NCBI GenBank assembly: GCA_003254925.1
Contig: QANZ01033114.1
Coordinates: 25,146 to 89,145 of the forward strand
Length of the DNA stretch: 64,000 nt
Reading direction: 5' to 3'
DNA from: Chamaecrista fasciculata
Lineage: Eukaryota > Streptophyta > Magnoliopsida > Fabales > Fabaceae
Position 1 is the first letter of the stretch. Each line of letters opens with the position of its first letter. The translations under genes and the position numbers were made by a program. Positions 23,962 to 35,269 of this stretch are shown here, in pieces. The notes below the pieces were generated by a model. The model was given only the letters and a program-made list of their open reading frames with translations. It did not search any database and was not told the origin of the DNA.

Positions 23962-24780
23962 ATGGCGACCTTGAAGTTTGAAGTTCCGTTATTTGATGGG
24001 AGAACGGATTTCATGTTGTGGCAATGCACAATTCAGGATTATTTAGTTCAACATGGTCTTGAATCTGCATTGAGTGAGGAAAAACCAAGTGGAATGAAAG
24101 ATGAAGAGTGGAATACAATTCAAAAGAAAGCTGTTAGTACAATTCGGTTGGCTCTAGCCCCGCAGATTAAAGTGACAGTGTTAAAGGAGACGTCGCCGAA
24201 GAGATTGTGGGACACGTTGGAGAGCAAGTTTGCGTCAAAAATGCTCACTAACCGATTGATGATGAAGATGGACTTGTATTCACTGAAGATGGAAGAGGGA
24301 GGTAATGTGATTGATCACATTAATAAATTTAATGAGCTGGTATCTAGACTGTTGAATGCAGGGGAGACTATCAAGGATGAAGAGCAAGCGTTGCTCCTGT
24401 TAGCTTCATTACCAAAATCCTTCAAGCCACTAGTGCAGTCAATGTTAGCAGGGAAGAGCACATTGAAATTAGATGAGGCAATGACGGCAATGAAGGAGAG
24501 TCAGAGGATGATGGGTGGTGAAGAGTCTTTCGGGGATAGTCATTTACTAGCTGCAGAGAATATTGAAAGAGAGAGGAAGAAGAAGGGTGACCAACTTGAG
24601 AGAAGAACTCGGCCGAGAGACACGAGCACTGTTGAGTGCTATTATTGTGGGAAGTTGGGACACAAGTAGGTGAAATGCCCAGAATTCAGGGAGGACATGC
24701 AGAACCTGAAGGAGAGGAGGGGCAAGGCAAAGATGGCTTCTTCTTCAAATGAAGTCAATGTTGCAGATGATTTCTTGTGA
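23962..24780 (+). pseudogene. Copia-type gag with stop codon inside the zinc knuckle
   Basis: Starts MATLKFEVPLFDGR and runs through the conserved UBN2/gag region (LWDTLESKF, YSLKMEEGG, INKFNELVSRL, LASLPKSFKPL). The C-terminal zinc knuckle reads C-YY-C-GKLG-H-K, then TAG at 24667-24669, then VKC in the same frame; the intended C-x2-C-x4-H-x4-C is cut before its last cysteine. The frame continues to TGA at 24778-24780. Gag would coat RNA in virus-like particles. No pol follows. Loss of the knuckle's last cysteine should impair RNA binding. Confidence 0.8.
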
Positions 24781-26440
24781 TCGCTCCAGAAGTGGAGGAG
24801 ATCAGAAAACTGAGAATGTAGAGAGGTCAGTTTTCTGATAGAGTGAGATGATGTGGGACTTTGGGTGAAGGGAGGATTTGTTGGGATTTCTCCCAAGTCC
24901 CACATCGGTGGGTACAAAACTTGAGAGGGGGAGGGGGCCTTATAAATAGAGAGTGGGGCTTCTATCCTTTTTTGGTATCACTCCTACTAGCCTTTGAGTG
25001 TGAAAGGGTTTGGGTAGTTGTGAGAGAGGGTTTTCAATTTTTCCGTTCAAAAATTGTATTGAGGAGGGTTTGTAATTTTTTCCGTGCAAAAATTACAAAT
25101 AGTGAATTTTGTCCCAGAGGGGGCCGTGTTGTAGGTTTTGAGGCACCGAACCATGTTAAAGATTTGTGTTCCTTTCTCTGTTTCCTCTTCCTTTATTTCT
25201 TGTGTGGGTTGCGCTTCCGCCCAACAATCAGCAACCTCAATAGCGTTGCTTCTACACCATTGGAAGGTAATCTTGCTGAAATTTCAACTAAGGAGCTCAA
25301 TGTCTTAAACTATAATAATTTTTCTGTTGAAATCCTTCCCTCTACGATTGCTGATAAGTTTTAAGGTTATCAGATGCTGCAATAATTTTCTTGGTGCAAA
25401 GATTTGAGGCGCAATTAGGGCGTCCAGTAATAACGCGATGGCTTCGGCAAGTAATGAGGATTCAGGCGACAATTCTACTAGAGGACCCCCGAAAGAAGGT
25501 GAGGAGATCGTCACTGTTTCTAATTTGTAGCTCGATTTTTGTCTTGTGGTTGAAAATTGCATCCGCATTGCATTTGATGACATATTCTTATGGTGTTGGT
25601 AGGAAGTGATGTAGAACTAGAGTGTTTGTTGCTTGCCAAATTTCATGTTTCAATGTGTCTGCTCTTTTGATTACTGAGATTGGTTCTGAACAGTGGATAC
25701 CCTAAAAAATAAGATCGTTCCCTGTTTTTCTATGCTTTCTAGAAGTAGGAAGAAGAAAAAGATTCGAAATGCCTTTCTCAAGAAAGTGTTTGTGATAGGA
25801 AATTTTAGAAATTCTATCCTACATCCATTTGCTGAAATTTGATCTTTCATGCATTGGTGTGTTGTGCACACATTATTGAAACTGAGAACCAAACTAAAGA
25901 GCACGAGTCCCTAAGTCCAATCGCACCTTAGAAAGAGCTGTTTCACATTTTCATAGCTTCAGATTCTCTTATTAGGGCAAAGATTTTAGTGGGAGCATTT
26001 TCTTCTTTCCAGATTAGTGGCTGTTGGTAATGCATTGATAGTTTGATACAAACTTCCAATAGAAAAATCATTAGCTTTGAAGTAAACTCTGGCTTTTCAA
26101 ATTCAAATATTCCTCCATAGAGGAGTCTCCCGTATTAGCTTCTTCTATGTTTTTACTAGCAAGTATTTGATATAAGTAATTTCCATCCCTAGAGTGAGGC
26201 CACACTAACTCATATTGGGACCTATGGAAACAGGGAGGAATAGAACAAATTTATGCAGTAAGGTATCGAGGAAAGAGGTTGTTGATCTCATATTTTCATT
26301 GATATCCCACCTTCTACAATCACGGATAAAAAGATCCTTAACATACGTTAGAGGTTGTGCCAGGGGAAGAAGCATCGAAATTGATTCCCTTGAAGATTCT
26401 AGCCCGCAAATCTAAATGATTAATATGAAGCATCCATGCC

Positions 26441-27125
26441 AAATTGCCAATTAAGCAAGTATTGCTAAATTAAAAAAATTTTAAGATTGAAAGTTGAAAC
26501 CGTGTTGGAGGAATAGTAATTTCAACAAAAGGGGTAGGAGGAATAGTAATATCATTACTATTGCCAAATTTCCAACTCTTAATTGGCAATTGACAACGTT
26601 TTGGAGGAATAGTAATTTCAACAAAAGGGGTAGGAGGAGCCTTCAACTTTTTATTGAAAGTTGAAACCGTCTCTCTAAAATAAGAAAATCAAATTTTAAG
26701 ATTAAAAAAATTTGAAATTTAAAACTTGGATGTGGGAGATAATGAGAGGCAATTGCTGAAAATCAGCAAAATGAAGATCATGGGAATAGTAACTAATGTC
26801 TACTCGAAGTTACTTCAATATTTGTTACTTATTATTTAAAGATATTTATTCATATTATATAGAACGTAGATTACAAATTACAAATTATAAATTAGATTAT
26901 ATGTAGCTTTGTAATACAAAGCTACAAATTAGTATAGATATTTATAATATAATTAAAAGAACATATACTTAGTATTATATAATACATGGTACTATATCAG
27001 AAACATTTATTGGTACATATATATATATATATGCATGAAGAGTACATCAAATTGAATCTAATATTACAATGCTAAACAGAACATTCTATAGTAGAAACTT
27101 AATATTGATCTAGAAATGCCTATTG
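26441..27125. other. AT-rich 3' flank of the pair 3 type-2 receptor, with a short duplicated motif
   Basis: ggaggaatagtaatttcaac recurs at about 26505 and 26602, each followed by aaaaggggtaggagg. The second copy leads into ggaggagccttcaa, matching the 3' coding end of the adjacent kinase near 27215. This suggests a small local duplication of kinase 3' sequence. No gene was recognised. Confidence 0.45.
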
Positions 27126-29073
27126 TTATTCTAATTCACTAATCATTTCCAACTCCAAATTCGTACGTCTTGTGGGAGTAATTGTACTCATATTAGAAGT
27201 AGAATCAAAAGAGGTAGGAGGAGCCTTCAATTTATCTGCTTCTCCTTCTATCATTTGAACCACAGTTTTTATTGATGGACGGTTCATTGGGTGCCATTGA
27301 ATACACCACAGACCCACAATTGCAAGTTTCTTTGCAATTCTAATATCTTCTTCGTCTTCTATGTAGATATTTGTGTCTCCTCCTTCAACCAAATTGTGAA
27401 TCCATTCTGGATATAAAATTTGAAAAGTTTCTTGAGTTGTGCTAGTATTTTTTCTCCCTCCAACCATTTCTAGCAACAACATTCCATAACTGTAAATGTC
27501 TGATTTATATGACACATTCCCAAAATTTCTAGAGAAAACCTCAGGTGCCATATAACCCAAAGTTCCTCTAGCAGCTGTCATGGACACTGTACTCTGATTT
27601 TTAGTACACAATTTGGCTAGACCAAAATCAGTAATTTTGGGAGCGAGATTGTGATCCAACAAAACATTATGAGGATTGATGTCAAAGTGAAGAATTCGAT
27701 GATCACAACCTTCGTGAAGATACTCGATTCCTTTCGCTATGCCAAGGGCAATTTGTTGCAACTTGGGCCATCCTAGGAAGATGTCCTTGTTATCTGGCGA
27801 TGATATGAACTTCTCTAGCGAACCGTTTGGAAAAAAATCATAGACAAGAGCGCGATGAAACCCTTCAGCACAGAATCCCAGCAAGCGAACCACGTTGATG
27901 TGATGGATTTTTCCCATGGTGCTCACTTCGTTAATGAACTCTTTGCCATCGCCTTCTGAGTTATTGAGTACCTTCACAGCTACCAGAATTTCAGAAGATA
28001 ACTTGCCCTTGAAGACTGATCCATGGGCTCCTTCCCCTAATCTATCCTTAAAATGGTTTGTAATTCTCTTTAGATCAGTATAAGAGAATCTGGTAGGCCT
28101 AAGTGCCCTGTAATCCTCCAAAAATTTTTCCAACCTCGCTTCATCATCTCCTTTAGTTTTATAGTAGCGAAAGAATCCAATGAACAGAAGCACCAATAGA
28201 ATTGAACCTGAGTTACAGGAAGCATCTTAATTGAACATTCAATTTCAATTTGAGTCTGAAATGAAAAAGAAAAGTAAAGAAAAGAAAAAACAGGAAAGGA
28301 ACCAAAAACAAAAACAGAGTAAAACTATATTGACCTGAAGCTGGTAAAACAATGGTGATTATCTTTCTTGTTTTGTTGTTGCAGTAGAGATTTTGATCAT
28401 CACATTTGGGTTTGGACCATTTTAATGCTAATTTATTCATCTGAAGGTCCACGAGGTGTACTGGTGAAACCAAGTCAAACATCTTGGTGCATGAAATTAG
28501 GTTGAACTCAATGACACTGTCGTCGGATCCAACAACATAAATGGGGCAGCTTGAAATATCTTGTGAAAATCCGTAATAGGAGTATTCGTTAATTACGGGC
28601 GTTGACCCCATAGGAGAACAATCGAAGAACGTAACTTTGGTGGGTGAATTGTAATAGTCGGGAAATTGAGAATGCGAATCAAATCGGAAAGGATAAATGG
28701 ATGAATTGTAGAGTTGTAGGAAGAGCCTGGGAAGACATTCCCCAAGATCACTTGCGTATAAGAGCCGGGATTCATAGAGGATGGATTCAGCCAAGAGTGA
28801 TACTCCCTCAAGAGCAGGATTTGCAGGGAACTCAAGCATCGTGTGATTGAGGTCTGAACAGGAGAGACCAAAACCAGGATAGCCACAGTGAATGCTGCTA
28901 TTTCCATTGCCATCATCTAAAAGTTGAAAGGGGAATCGAATTTCGTTGAACGATCCTTCATATTTAGCACCGCAAGTTATTCGTCTGCACTGGTTTTGAC
29001 TGTTGCCGAGATTAATAGCTAGCATCTGCATCATCATCATCGCCAGTAGCAACAAGCATGTGCGGTAAGACAT
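27126..29073 (-). CDS. Type-2 LRK10-like receptor kinase, pair 3 (intact)
   Basis: Exons are 29073-28335 and 28207-27126, a 127-bp GT-AG intron, total 1821 nt, 606 aa. Order: signal peptide (MSYRTCLLLLAM with a Met run), GUB_WAK_bind-type ectodomain (CRRITCG ... FPFQLLDD ... CGYPGFGLSC), C-terminal cysteine block, membrane span coded at the start of exon 2 (SILLVLLFIGFF), juxtamembrane LEKFLEDYRALRPTRFSY, and kinase with GEGAHGSVF, VAVK, HFDINPHN, DFGLAKL and APEVFSRN. The catalytic loop again has Phe for Arg and Asn for Lys. Unlike the 5338 copy, its intron carries a stop. It is divergent from the type-1 gene at 29403, with 329 bp between start codons. Probably a wall or pathogen-signal receptor, by family. 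Confidence 0.92.
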
Positions 29074-29402
29074 TGTTACTGGAAACTTGAAAGTTGAATG
29101 CTCGACTAGCTAGTATTCTTTCAATATTGGATTCACATTTTCCTTCCTGTGTATTTTGGTATTAAAGACAGCAAGCCAAGAGCGTAGAAATTTCAAATCT
29201 GAGTCAAGTGTGGAAAAGCTAGTCATCGGTGGGTGGGACCGAAAAGAACAGAGACCTTAGAAATTGCAGTCAAGTTAAACGCGTGGACTGACCCAGTAAT
29301 AAATGATGAGTAATCCATGAACAAGTCAAAGCTTTATAAAATAATAACAGAGTTTGGAGAATATATAGGTGAGGGCATATCATAATTCATTGAGTGGAAG
29401 GG
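29074..29402. promoter_or_regulatory. Shared divergent spacer of receptor-kinase pair 3
   Basis: Only 329 bp separate the two outward-facing starts, so this should act as a bidirectional promoter for both intact receptors. A TATA-like atatatag lies at 29361-29368, about 35-40 bp before the plus-strand ATG; its spacing leaves a very short leader. No equivalent was assigned on the minus side. Confidence 0.6.
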
Positions 29403-32400
29403 ATGGAGAGGAAGAAGAAGGGTTTAATTAGTTTGAGGTGTTTAGTTGCGTTGTTCTTTTATGTGCATAGGGTTGCAAGTTATGGTTGTGTCCCATCTCG
29501 CTGCGGTGAAATCACAAACATATCTCATCCATTTCGACTCAGACATGATCCACCCAACTGCGGTGACCGGAGATACGAGCTATCATGCGAAAACGACGTA
29601 GCTTTGCTTTCTCTGTACAACGGAACATACCGTGTTCTGGGAATCAACTACAACAACTTCACAATCCGAGTCGTTGATGATGGTATTGAAGATGGTAATT
29701 GTGCCTCCCTCCCTCACTCTTTCCTTTCCCTTCGTAATTTCACCAATGATTACAATGATCCCTATGTTGCTTCTATTTACTCTTTGAGGCGAGACAAGTA
29801 TGTAACGACATTCAAGTACGTTGTGTACTTGAATTGCAGTGACCCAGTGAGGGATGATGCAGAGTATGTGGATACGTCTCCTTGTGTGAACTGGGAATCC
29901 AAAGTAGGGAAAGGTAGTACTAGTGGTCATATGTATGCTATGATTGGAGACTTAGCGGCGAAGAAATTGAAGCCAGAATGTCATGTGAAAATGGCAGCAA
30001 CAGTGATCTCATCCTGGCCTTCCTTGATACCCAATACTCAAAAACCAGTCTCCTACGCTCATATTCACACAGTTCTTTCCTATGGATTTGAAATTTACTG
30101 GTTGTCAACAGCTTGTGATGATCATCCTTGTCCAGATAACTATACTTGCTCCTTCGAACCTGACACCCAAAGTCCCTATTGCGAGTACAAGTATGAGTGT
30201 CCTACTGCTATGGGAATAATTGACGATAGCACATGTAGTAAGTCATTTTCTTATATATATATATATACATATATATGGTCAAATACTGCATTTTGGTCCT
30301 CAAATTATGGGAAAGGTTTTATTTTGATCATAAAACTACATTTTTGTTCAGATTTAGTCCTCAAACTTATACATTTGTTCTGTTTTGATCTTCAAAGTTT
30401 GATTTTATATGATTTCTATTGTTATTTCTAATAGTAATAGTTGAAGTGGATTATTTCTTAATCATATATGTCATAATAAGTGAGTTGGCAAAGAGAGGAA
30501 GAATTTTTTTTATTCTTAATTATAAATTAGAGATAAATTTGTTTATGGAATTATTAAATTACTTTTAGAGGGTGAGCCTTGGTGCAACGGTAAGATTGCT
30601 GCCTAGTGACCATGAGGTCACAGTCCTGGAAATAGTCTCTTTGTAAAGCAGGAGTAAGGCTGCGTACATCTTGACCCTCTCTAGACCCCACTTAGTGAGA
30701 GCCTGCTGTGTATGATTAGACAACCTTATCGTGCACTGGGCCACCCTAAAAATAAATTAGAGATAAATTTGTAGTTAATTTTATTTCTAATTTGTAACTA
30801 AAAACGGAATTTTTTTTTTCTTCCTCTCTTTGTTAACTTGCTTATTATGACACATGAGAGCTGTTTAGGCTATAAATAATTGCAAAAGCCCAAGGAACTC
30901 ACATTTTGAGACCAAAACAGAACAAATGTGAAAGTTTGAGGATCAAAATGGAACAAAAAGTGATTTTGGTTAAAATGAAACTTATCCTATAATTTGAGGA
31001 CCAAAATGAGGTTTTAACGATATATACATACATTATGCTTGTTTATCAATTAACAGAATTTCGTTTTATGCCTTTGAGGCTTTGATTAAAGTATTTAACA
31101 TAATTGTTAAACTTTCAAAAATAAAATTTTTGTATCCCAGACAGACACTGCCTGTATATCAGATGGTTGTGATGTTCAAATTTTCGGTTAATACTTAATA
31201 CCTAATAGTATATACTAATGTTGCTTTTGTGCGTGATGTAGGACATCTGTCAAAGGCTCGAATATTTGCTGAAGGTAACTTATCCAAATTTCTACCAAAC
31301 CACGAGAAAATCTATTTTTTGATTTTTGAACTAAAAAAATAAATTTAAAGATTAAATACAGTATAATTTTGGGAAAACCCCAGCTTTTTTCTTTTGTCAA
31401 TCAAATTTAAAATTTAGAGTGATTTAGTTTTATTTCTAAAACGTTTTCTTAATCTCATAATATCTAGAAAAACTATCAAGTTCATTCTCAGTGTCATTTA
31501 TATTTAGATTAACGACTAAAAATGTATAATTTGTGGATTAGATAGTCAAGTTATCTTGAAATGTGACCTAATTTCATGATTTAATTAACTGATATAACCA
31601 TGTGACTTGTCTTTTTTATCTTTATATCTTGGCTATGTTATTCTATCGTCGTCATTCTTTTCGGCTTTTTGTTTTTTCCTTTCCACTCTTCGTATTATTG
31701 ATTTCTTTAAAATTTTCTTGCAGACTATCTATATGGTATTTATAAAGGTAAGGTCCTGAACCCATTTGTATAATTTACACTACACAAATTTTTTTTGAAG
31801 AATATTTATTTGGATCGATGCTGGTAGAAGGTTTGAAACTTACGTTTAATTTAGTCCACCTTGGACTTAATTCTTGAATTTTGTTGAGTCTCACTTTATT
31901 CTAGTTCCTAAAGTAATACACAAAATAGACTAGTTGATAAAGTTCGAGCTTCACCTAAGGTTTATCTGCAGATAAAATTTGATAAAAGAATTTTCTTGAG
32001 GGACTTTGGGGTATTTTCTGCATGGAGATTTTTTTTTTTTCACCACATAAACACTAAAGACTAGTTGGTCAAAGTGTACTTTTGGTCTCATAATTTTTAC
32101 ATAAGTCTCAATTTAGTCCCATAACTTGTTTTGTTACACTTTTAGTCCCACATCTTTACAAAAGGTTGCAGATTTGGTCATGCATCAATTTTGGACCCAT
32201 ATCTTTGCAAAAAGTTTTACTGTTAGTCCCACCTGACCCATTGACATGGGACCAATTCTGCACCTAACTCCAAGATATAAAACTAATTCTATAGCTACCA
32301 AAAGATATAAGACTAATTCTACAACCTGACCCAAAGATATGGGACCAAAAATGCAACACGGGACTAAATTTGCAACTTGAACAAAATATATGAAACCAAA

Positions 32401-33780
32401 AGTGCAACAAAAAAAGTTATAGGATGAAATTGAGATCTGAGCAAAAATTATGGAATCAAAAGTGTACTTTGACCAAACTAATATATAGTCGACTTATTCA
32501 TATATTTATTTTTTTTCAATTAGTCATTTTATCACTAACTCATCTTAATGCTTTGAATATAAACATATGCAGGACTACGCCAAATAAGAGGAGAGGATAC
32601 GTATAAACACTATAGTTATTATGATTTTAGTCTAACACAGTTCGCAATAGACCTTGGTGTAGTGACTGGAAGAGTTTTTCTGCCTTATATCGCAGCCAGA
32701 TTTCTATTTGGTATTATATTCTTGTTGGCATTGTTGATTTATACATGCCGAAGAAGATACTTGTCAATTTACGAGGATATTGAGGATTTTTTACAACTTC
32801 ATAACCTTATTCCTATAAGGTACTCGTTCAAGGAACTAAAGGCAATGACCAAAGGCTTCAATAACAAGTTAGGTGAAGGAGGCTTTGGCTCTGTATTCAA
32901 AGGGAAGCTAATTAGTGGGCCTCATGTTGCTATCAAAATGTTGGGTACATCCAAATCTAACGGCCAAGATTTCGTCAGTGAAGTTGCAACCATTGGGAGG
33001 ATACACCATTTCAATGTGGTAAGACTTGTTGGGTTTTGTGTAGAAAGAGCAAAGCGTGCTCTTGTTTATGAATTCATGCCTAATGGGTCTTTGGATAAGT
33101 ACATTTTTTCTAAAGATGGAAATGTTCCTCTAAGTTATGAGAAAGTGTATGAGATAGCATTGGGAGTGGCTAGAGGGATTGCTTATCTTCATCATGGGTG
33201 TGATATGCAAATATTGCATTTTGATATCAAACCCCATAATATTCTCCTTGATGATAACTTCATCCCTAAGATTTCAGATTTTGGACTTGCAAGATTGTAT
33301 CCTGTTGATGATAGTATTGTCACTTTGACAGCAGCAAGAGGAACAATAGGGTACATGGCTCCTGAATTATTCTACAAGAATATTGGAGGAGTGTCTTATA
33401 AGGCTGATGTGTATAGTTTTGGTATGCTTTTGATGGAAATGGCTAGCAGAAGAAGGAATTTGAATACACATGCAGAGCATTCGAGTCAGCTTTATTTTCC
33501 CTTGTGGATTTATGATCAATTCAATGAAGATAATGACATAGAACTGAAAGATTTGACAATGGAGGAAAAGGAATTGGCAAAGAAAATGTTTATAATAGCA
33601 TTATGGTGTATACAATTGAAGCCCGTTGATCGCCCCTCCATGAATAAAGTAGTAGAGATGTTAGAAGAAGATGATGTGGAAAGCCTTGAAATGCCTCCAA
33701 AACCTTCTCTTTATCCTGATCAAATCATTGTAGGGGATAACCAATCCAATTCTGTGCAAACATCTTCTACATCCTTTTGA
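29403..33780 (+). CDS. Type-1 LRK10-like receptor kinase, pair 3 (intact, four exons)
   Basis: Exons: 29403-30237, 31242-31274 (33 nt), 31724-31747 (24 nt) and 32573-33780, all in phase 1, total 2100 nt, 699 aa. Residues 1-27 are a signal peptide. The GUB_WAK_bind-type domain starts [16 protein letters not shown]; a second cysteine-rich block ends [11 protein letters not shown] ... CEYKYECP. The micro-exons encode [11 protein letters not shown] and DYLYGIYK. The membrane span is at about 330-355. Kinase: GEGGFGSVF from 399, VAIK Lys 419, HFDIKPHN with Asp 515 and Lys 517, DFG 533, APELFYKN. It is a non-RD kinase (Phe 514). An upstream in-frame GTG at 29394 was rejected in favour of the ATG at 29403. 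This is the reference copy for reading the other two type-1 genes. Introns 1 and 3 carry transposons. Confidence 0.93.
30276..31020. repeat. Nested inverted repeats in intron 1 of the pair 3 type-1 gene
   Basis: The outer arms are about 30281-30408 and 30895-31017 (ctgcattttggtcctcaaat against its inverse). The inner arms are about 30468-30540 and 30770-30853, sharing gtcataataag and caaagagaggaagaa. Together they make a long imperfect palindrome that could fold in the pre-mRNA. An Au SINE sits in its centre. Probably a MITE inserted in a MITE. Confidence 0.65.
30570..30747 (+). mobile_element. Au-type SINE in receptor intron
   Basis: Reads gtgagccttggtgcaacgg, then gtgaccatgaggtcac, taaggctgcgtacatc and gtgcactgggcc, the landmarks of the plant Au SINE as I know it. 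The B box is degenerate (cacagtcctgg in place of cacgggttcga). The 20-bp direct repeat ataaattagagataaatttg stands at 30521-30540 and 30752-30771, with ~29 extra bases between the left copy and the SINE head. Confidence 0.8.
32067..32474. repeat. 'GGTCCCATATCTTT' repeat family, copy 2, in intron 3 of the pair 3 type-1 gene
   Basis: The best-preserved copy: starts ggtcaaagtgtacttttggt and ends caaaagtgtactttgacc, giving ~20-bp inverted ends. Internal tandem variants of gacccaaagatatgggacca. Non-coding. Confidence 0.65.
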
Positions 33781-34889
33781 TAATCTAGTTAGGATTTCCA
33801 GCTATGGGGAAAAGAGCTTTGCAATTTCTAAAGACAATTTTAGGGATTAGTATATAAGTTTTGCTTTCAGCATCTTCAACTGTTAATTTTATTTCACTGA
33901 AATGTTGTATGGTATCCTAAAGACAATTTTATGTTGTATGGTATTTTATTTGTATACATTCAAACTTAGAAACTTCTATCCAACATTTTACTGAAGAAAT
34001 AAACAATGCTATTCATCTTTGATATATATATATATATATACTATATTATATGTATATACTATATTATATGTGTGAGGACCTTTTTGGTCGGTCAAAAATA
34101 ATTAAATTAAGAATTAAAAAAATAAGAAATAAACATGTAGAACTTGATAATTGGCTAATTATATAGATAATGGGAGAGAGAAAGTAATAGATGAGATTTA
34201 AGAAAGTGAAAACTTATTATTTGGTCTTTTAATTTTCACACTTCTAACAATTTAGTCCTTGAATAATAGAAATATACTATTTAGTCACTGAATAACTACA
34301 AATGTCAAATCAAACGTTACATACATATTTTGCATACCCGTTAGGGCACGGAAAGCCCCTAACATATATATATATATCGATAAGGTAGTCATAGAAAAGT
34401 AAGTTTTCAACAATACTTATTAGTTACATATAATTCACAACTATTTAACTGGTACATGATCATTTGTGGGACAAGAGTTTTATTTATACTACTTAGAAGT
34501 CTAAAAAATTTTTGAGTCATTTGTTAACGACTTGATATAACTGATTCTAACAAGCCTTTGATAGTGTGTAATGTGTATTTAAGTGTTTCTCCATTTTTGA
34601 CTTCATTCATGTTGAATATAATATACTCTCTATATGTGATTGTTATTGGCTGCTTCATTTGCATTTTTTTCCTCAATATTTTTAACGCAACAAATAAAAG
34701 AGTGTTGCATTTGATAGAATCTGCAACAAATTTATTATTGCAACAGTTTAATAAAATTTAAAAGTTTAAGCAACATATATTCACAACATAGATAAAGTTG
34801 TTGCATATTAGATCATGAACAACATTTTAACTGGACTCATACATCTTTGCCACAAACTCTTAGAATGCGTGGGAAGGCTGAAAACCTAT
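33781..34889. other. AT-rich 3' flank of the pair 3 type-1 gene
   Basis: Contains the presumed 3' UTR and a TA microsatellite at about 34022-34040, then repeat-like text (ggtctttttaattttcacac-type). No gene was recognised; short open frames here show no family features. Confidence 0.5.
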
Positions 34890-35269
34890 GAAGCATGGAC
34901 ACTGACATTGACACGGACACGGGACACGACACGGATACAGACACAACGACACGCTAAACTCTCAAAATTATGCGACACGACACGCCATATATTTTTATAT
35001 ATAAATAATTAAANGACACGTCATATATTTATATATATAAATAATTAAATATTCATAATTTTTAATGAAAAAATTAAAAATTATAAGTTTTATTCATAAT
35101 ATATGTCATATGTATTATTATTTTCTCTTATATGTCATGTTAAAATCACAAAAAAATAATTTATATTTTAAAATTTATGAATATGTGTCGTGTCGGGGTC
35201 GTACGGGTGTCGGACACTGACACGTGTCTGACACGGCGACACGCCCTCAAAATGAAGTGTCCATGCTTC
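34890..35269. mobile_element. MITE, 'GAAGCATGGACAC' family, copy 2 (complete)
   Basis: Ends gaagcatggacact and agtgtccatgcttc are inverted. Subterminal repeats of gacacgacacgg and gtgtcgtgtcgg flank an AT-rich core. A single N lies at 35014 within a duplicated cacgycatatat segment. The best-preserved member of the family here. Confidence 0.75.

Larger units (their letters stand above)
23103..25226 (+). mobile_element. Gag-only LTR retrotransposon (TR-GAG type), 5-bp target duplication
   Basis: LTRs are 23103-23450 and 24879-25226 (348 bp each, TGTTGG ... CCCAACA) and differ at a modest number of positions. The target duplication atcag lies immediately outside both ends (23098-23102 and 25227-25231). 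The inner 1.4 kb holds one Ty1/copia-type gag frame, no protease, integrase, reverse transcriptase or RNase H, and a purine-rich tract (gaagggagga) just before the 3' LTR. No tRNA primer-binding site follows the 5' LTR; an antisense LINE-like segment is there instead (23451-23759). A single N stands at 23760. Non-autonomous and probably dead. Confidence 0.85.
22990..26440 (-). mobile_element. Degraded LINE (non-LTR retrotransposon) C-terminal region, split by an LTR element
   Basis: On the minus strand 26440-25600 reads, with stops, like the region between reverse transcriptase and RNase H of plant L1-type LINEs (NLRARIFKG, LVWPHSRDGNY). From 25583 to 25227 it reads like RNase H (VKCNADAIFNHKTK, KKIIAASDNLK, SNAIEVAD). 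The sequence resumes beyond the LTR element at 23102 with RIAKFYNRR and a stop. EVAD plus RIAKF forms the usual RNase H ending, so the LTR element at 23103-25226 split it. Multiple stops and shifts make it non-functional. Confidence 0.65.

Noticed and set aside
23087-25364. Two similar 120-170 codon frames starting near each LTR
   Set aside because: Both are the same LTR sequence read through (GGGGLINREWGFYPF); they are LTR repeats, not genes.
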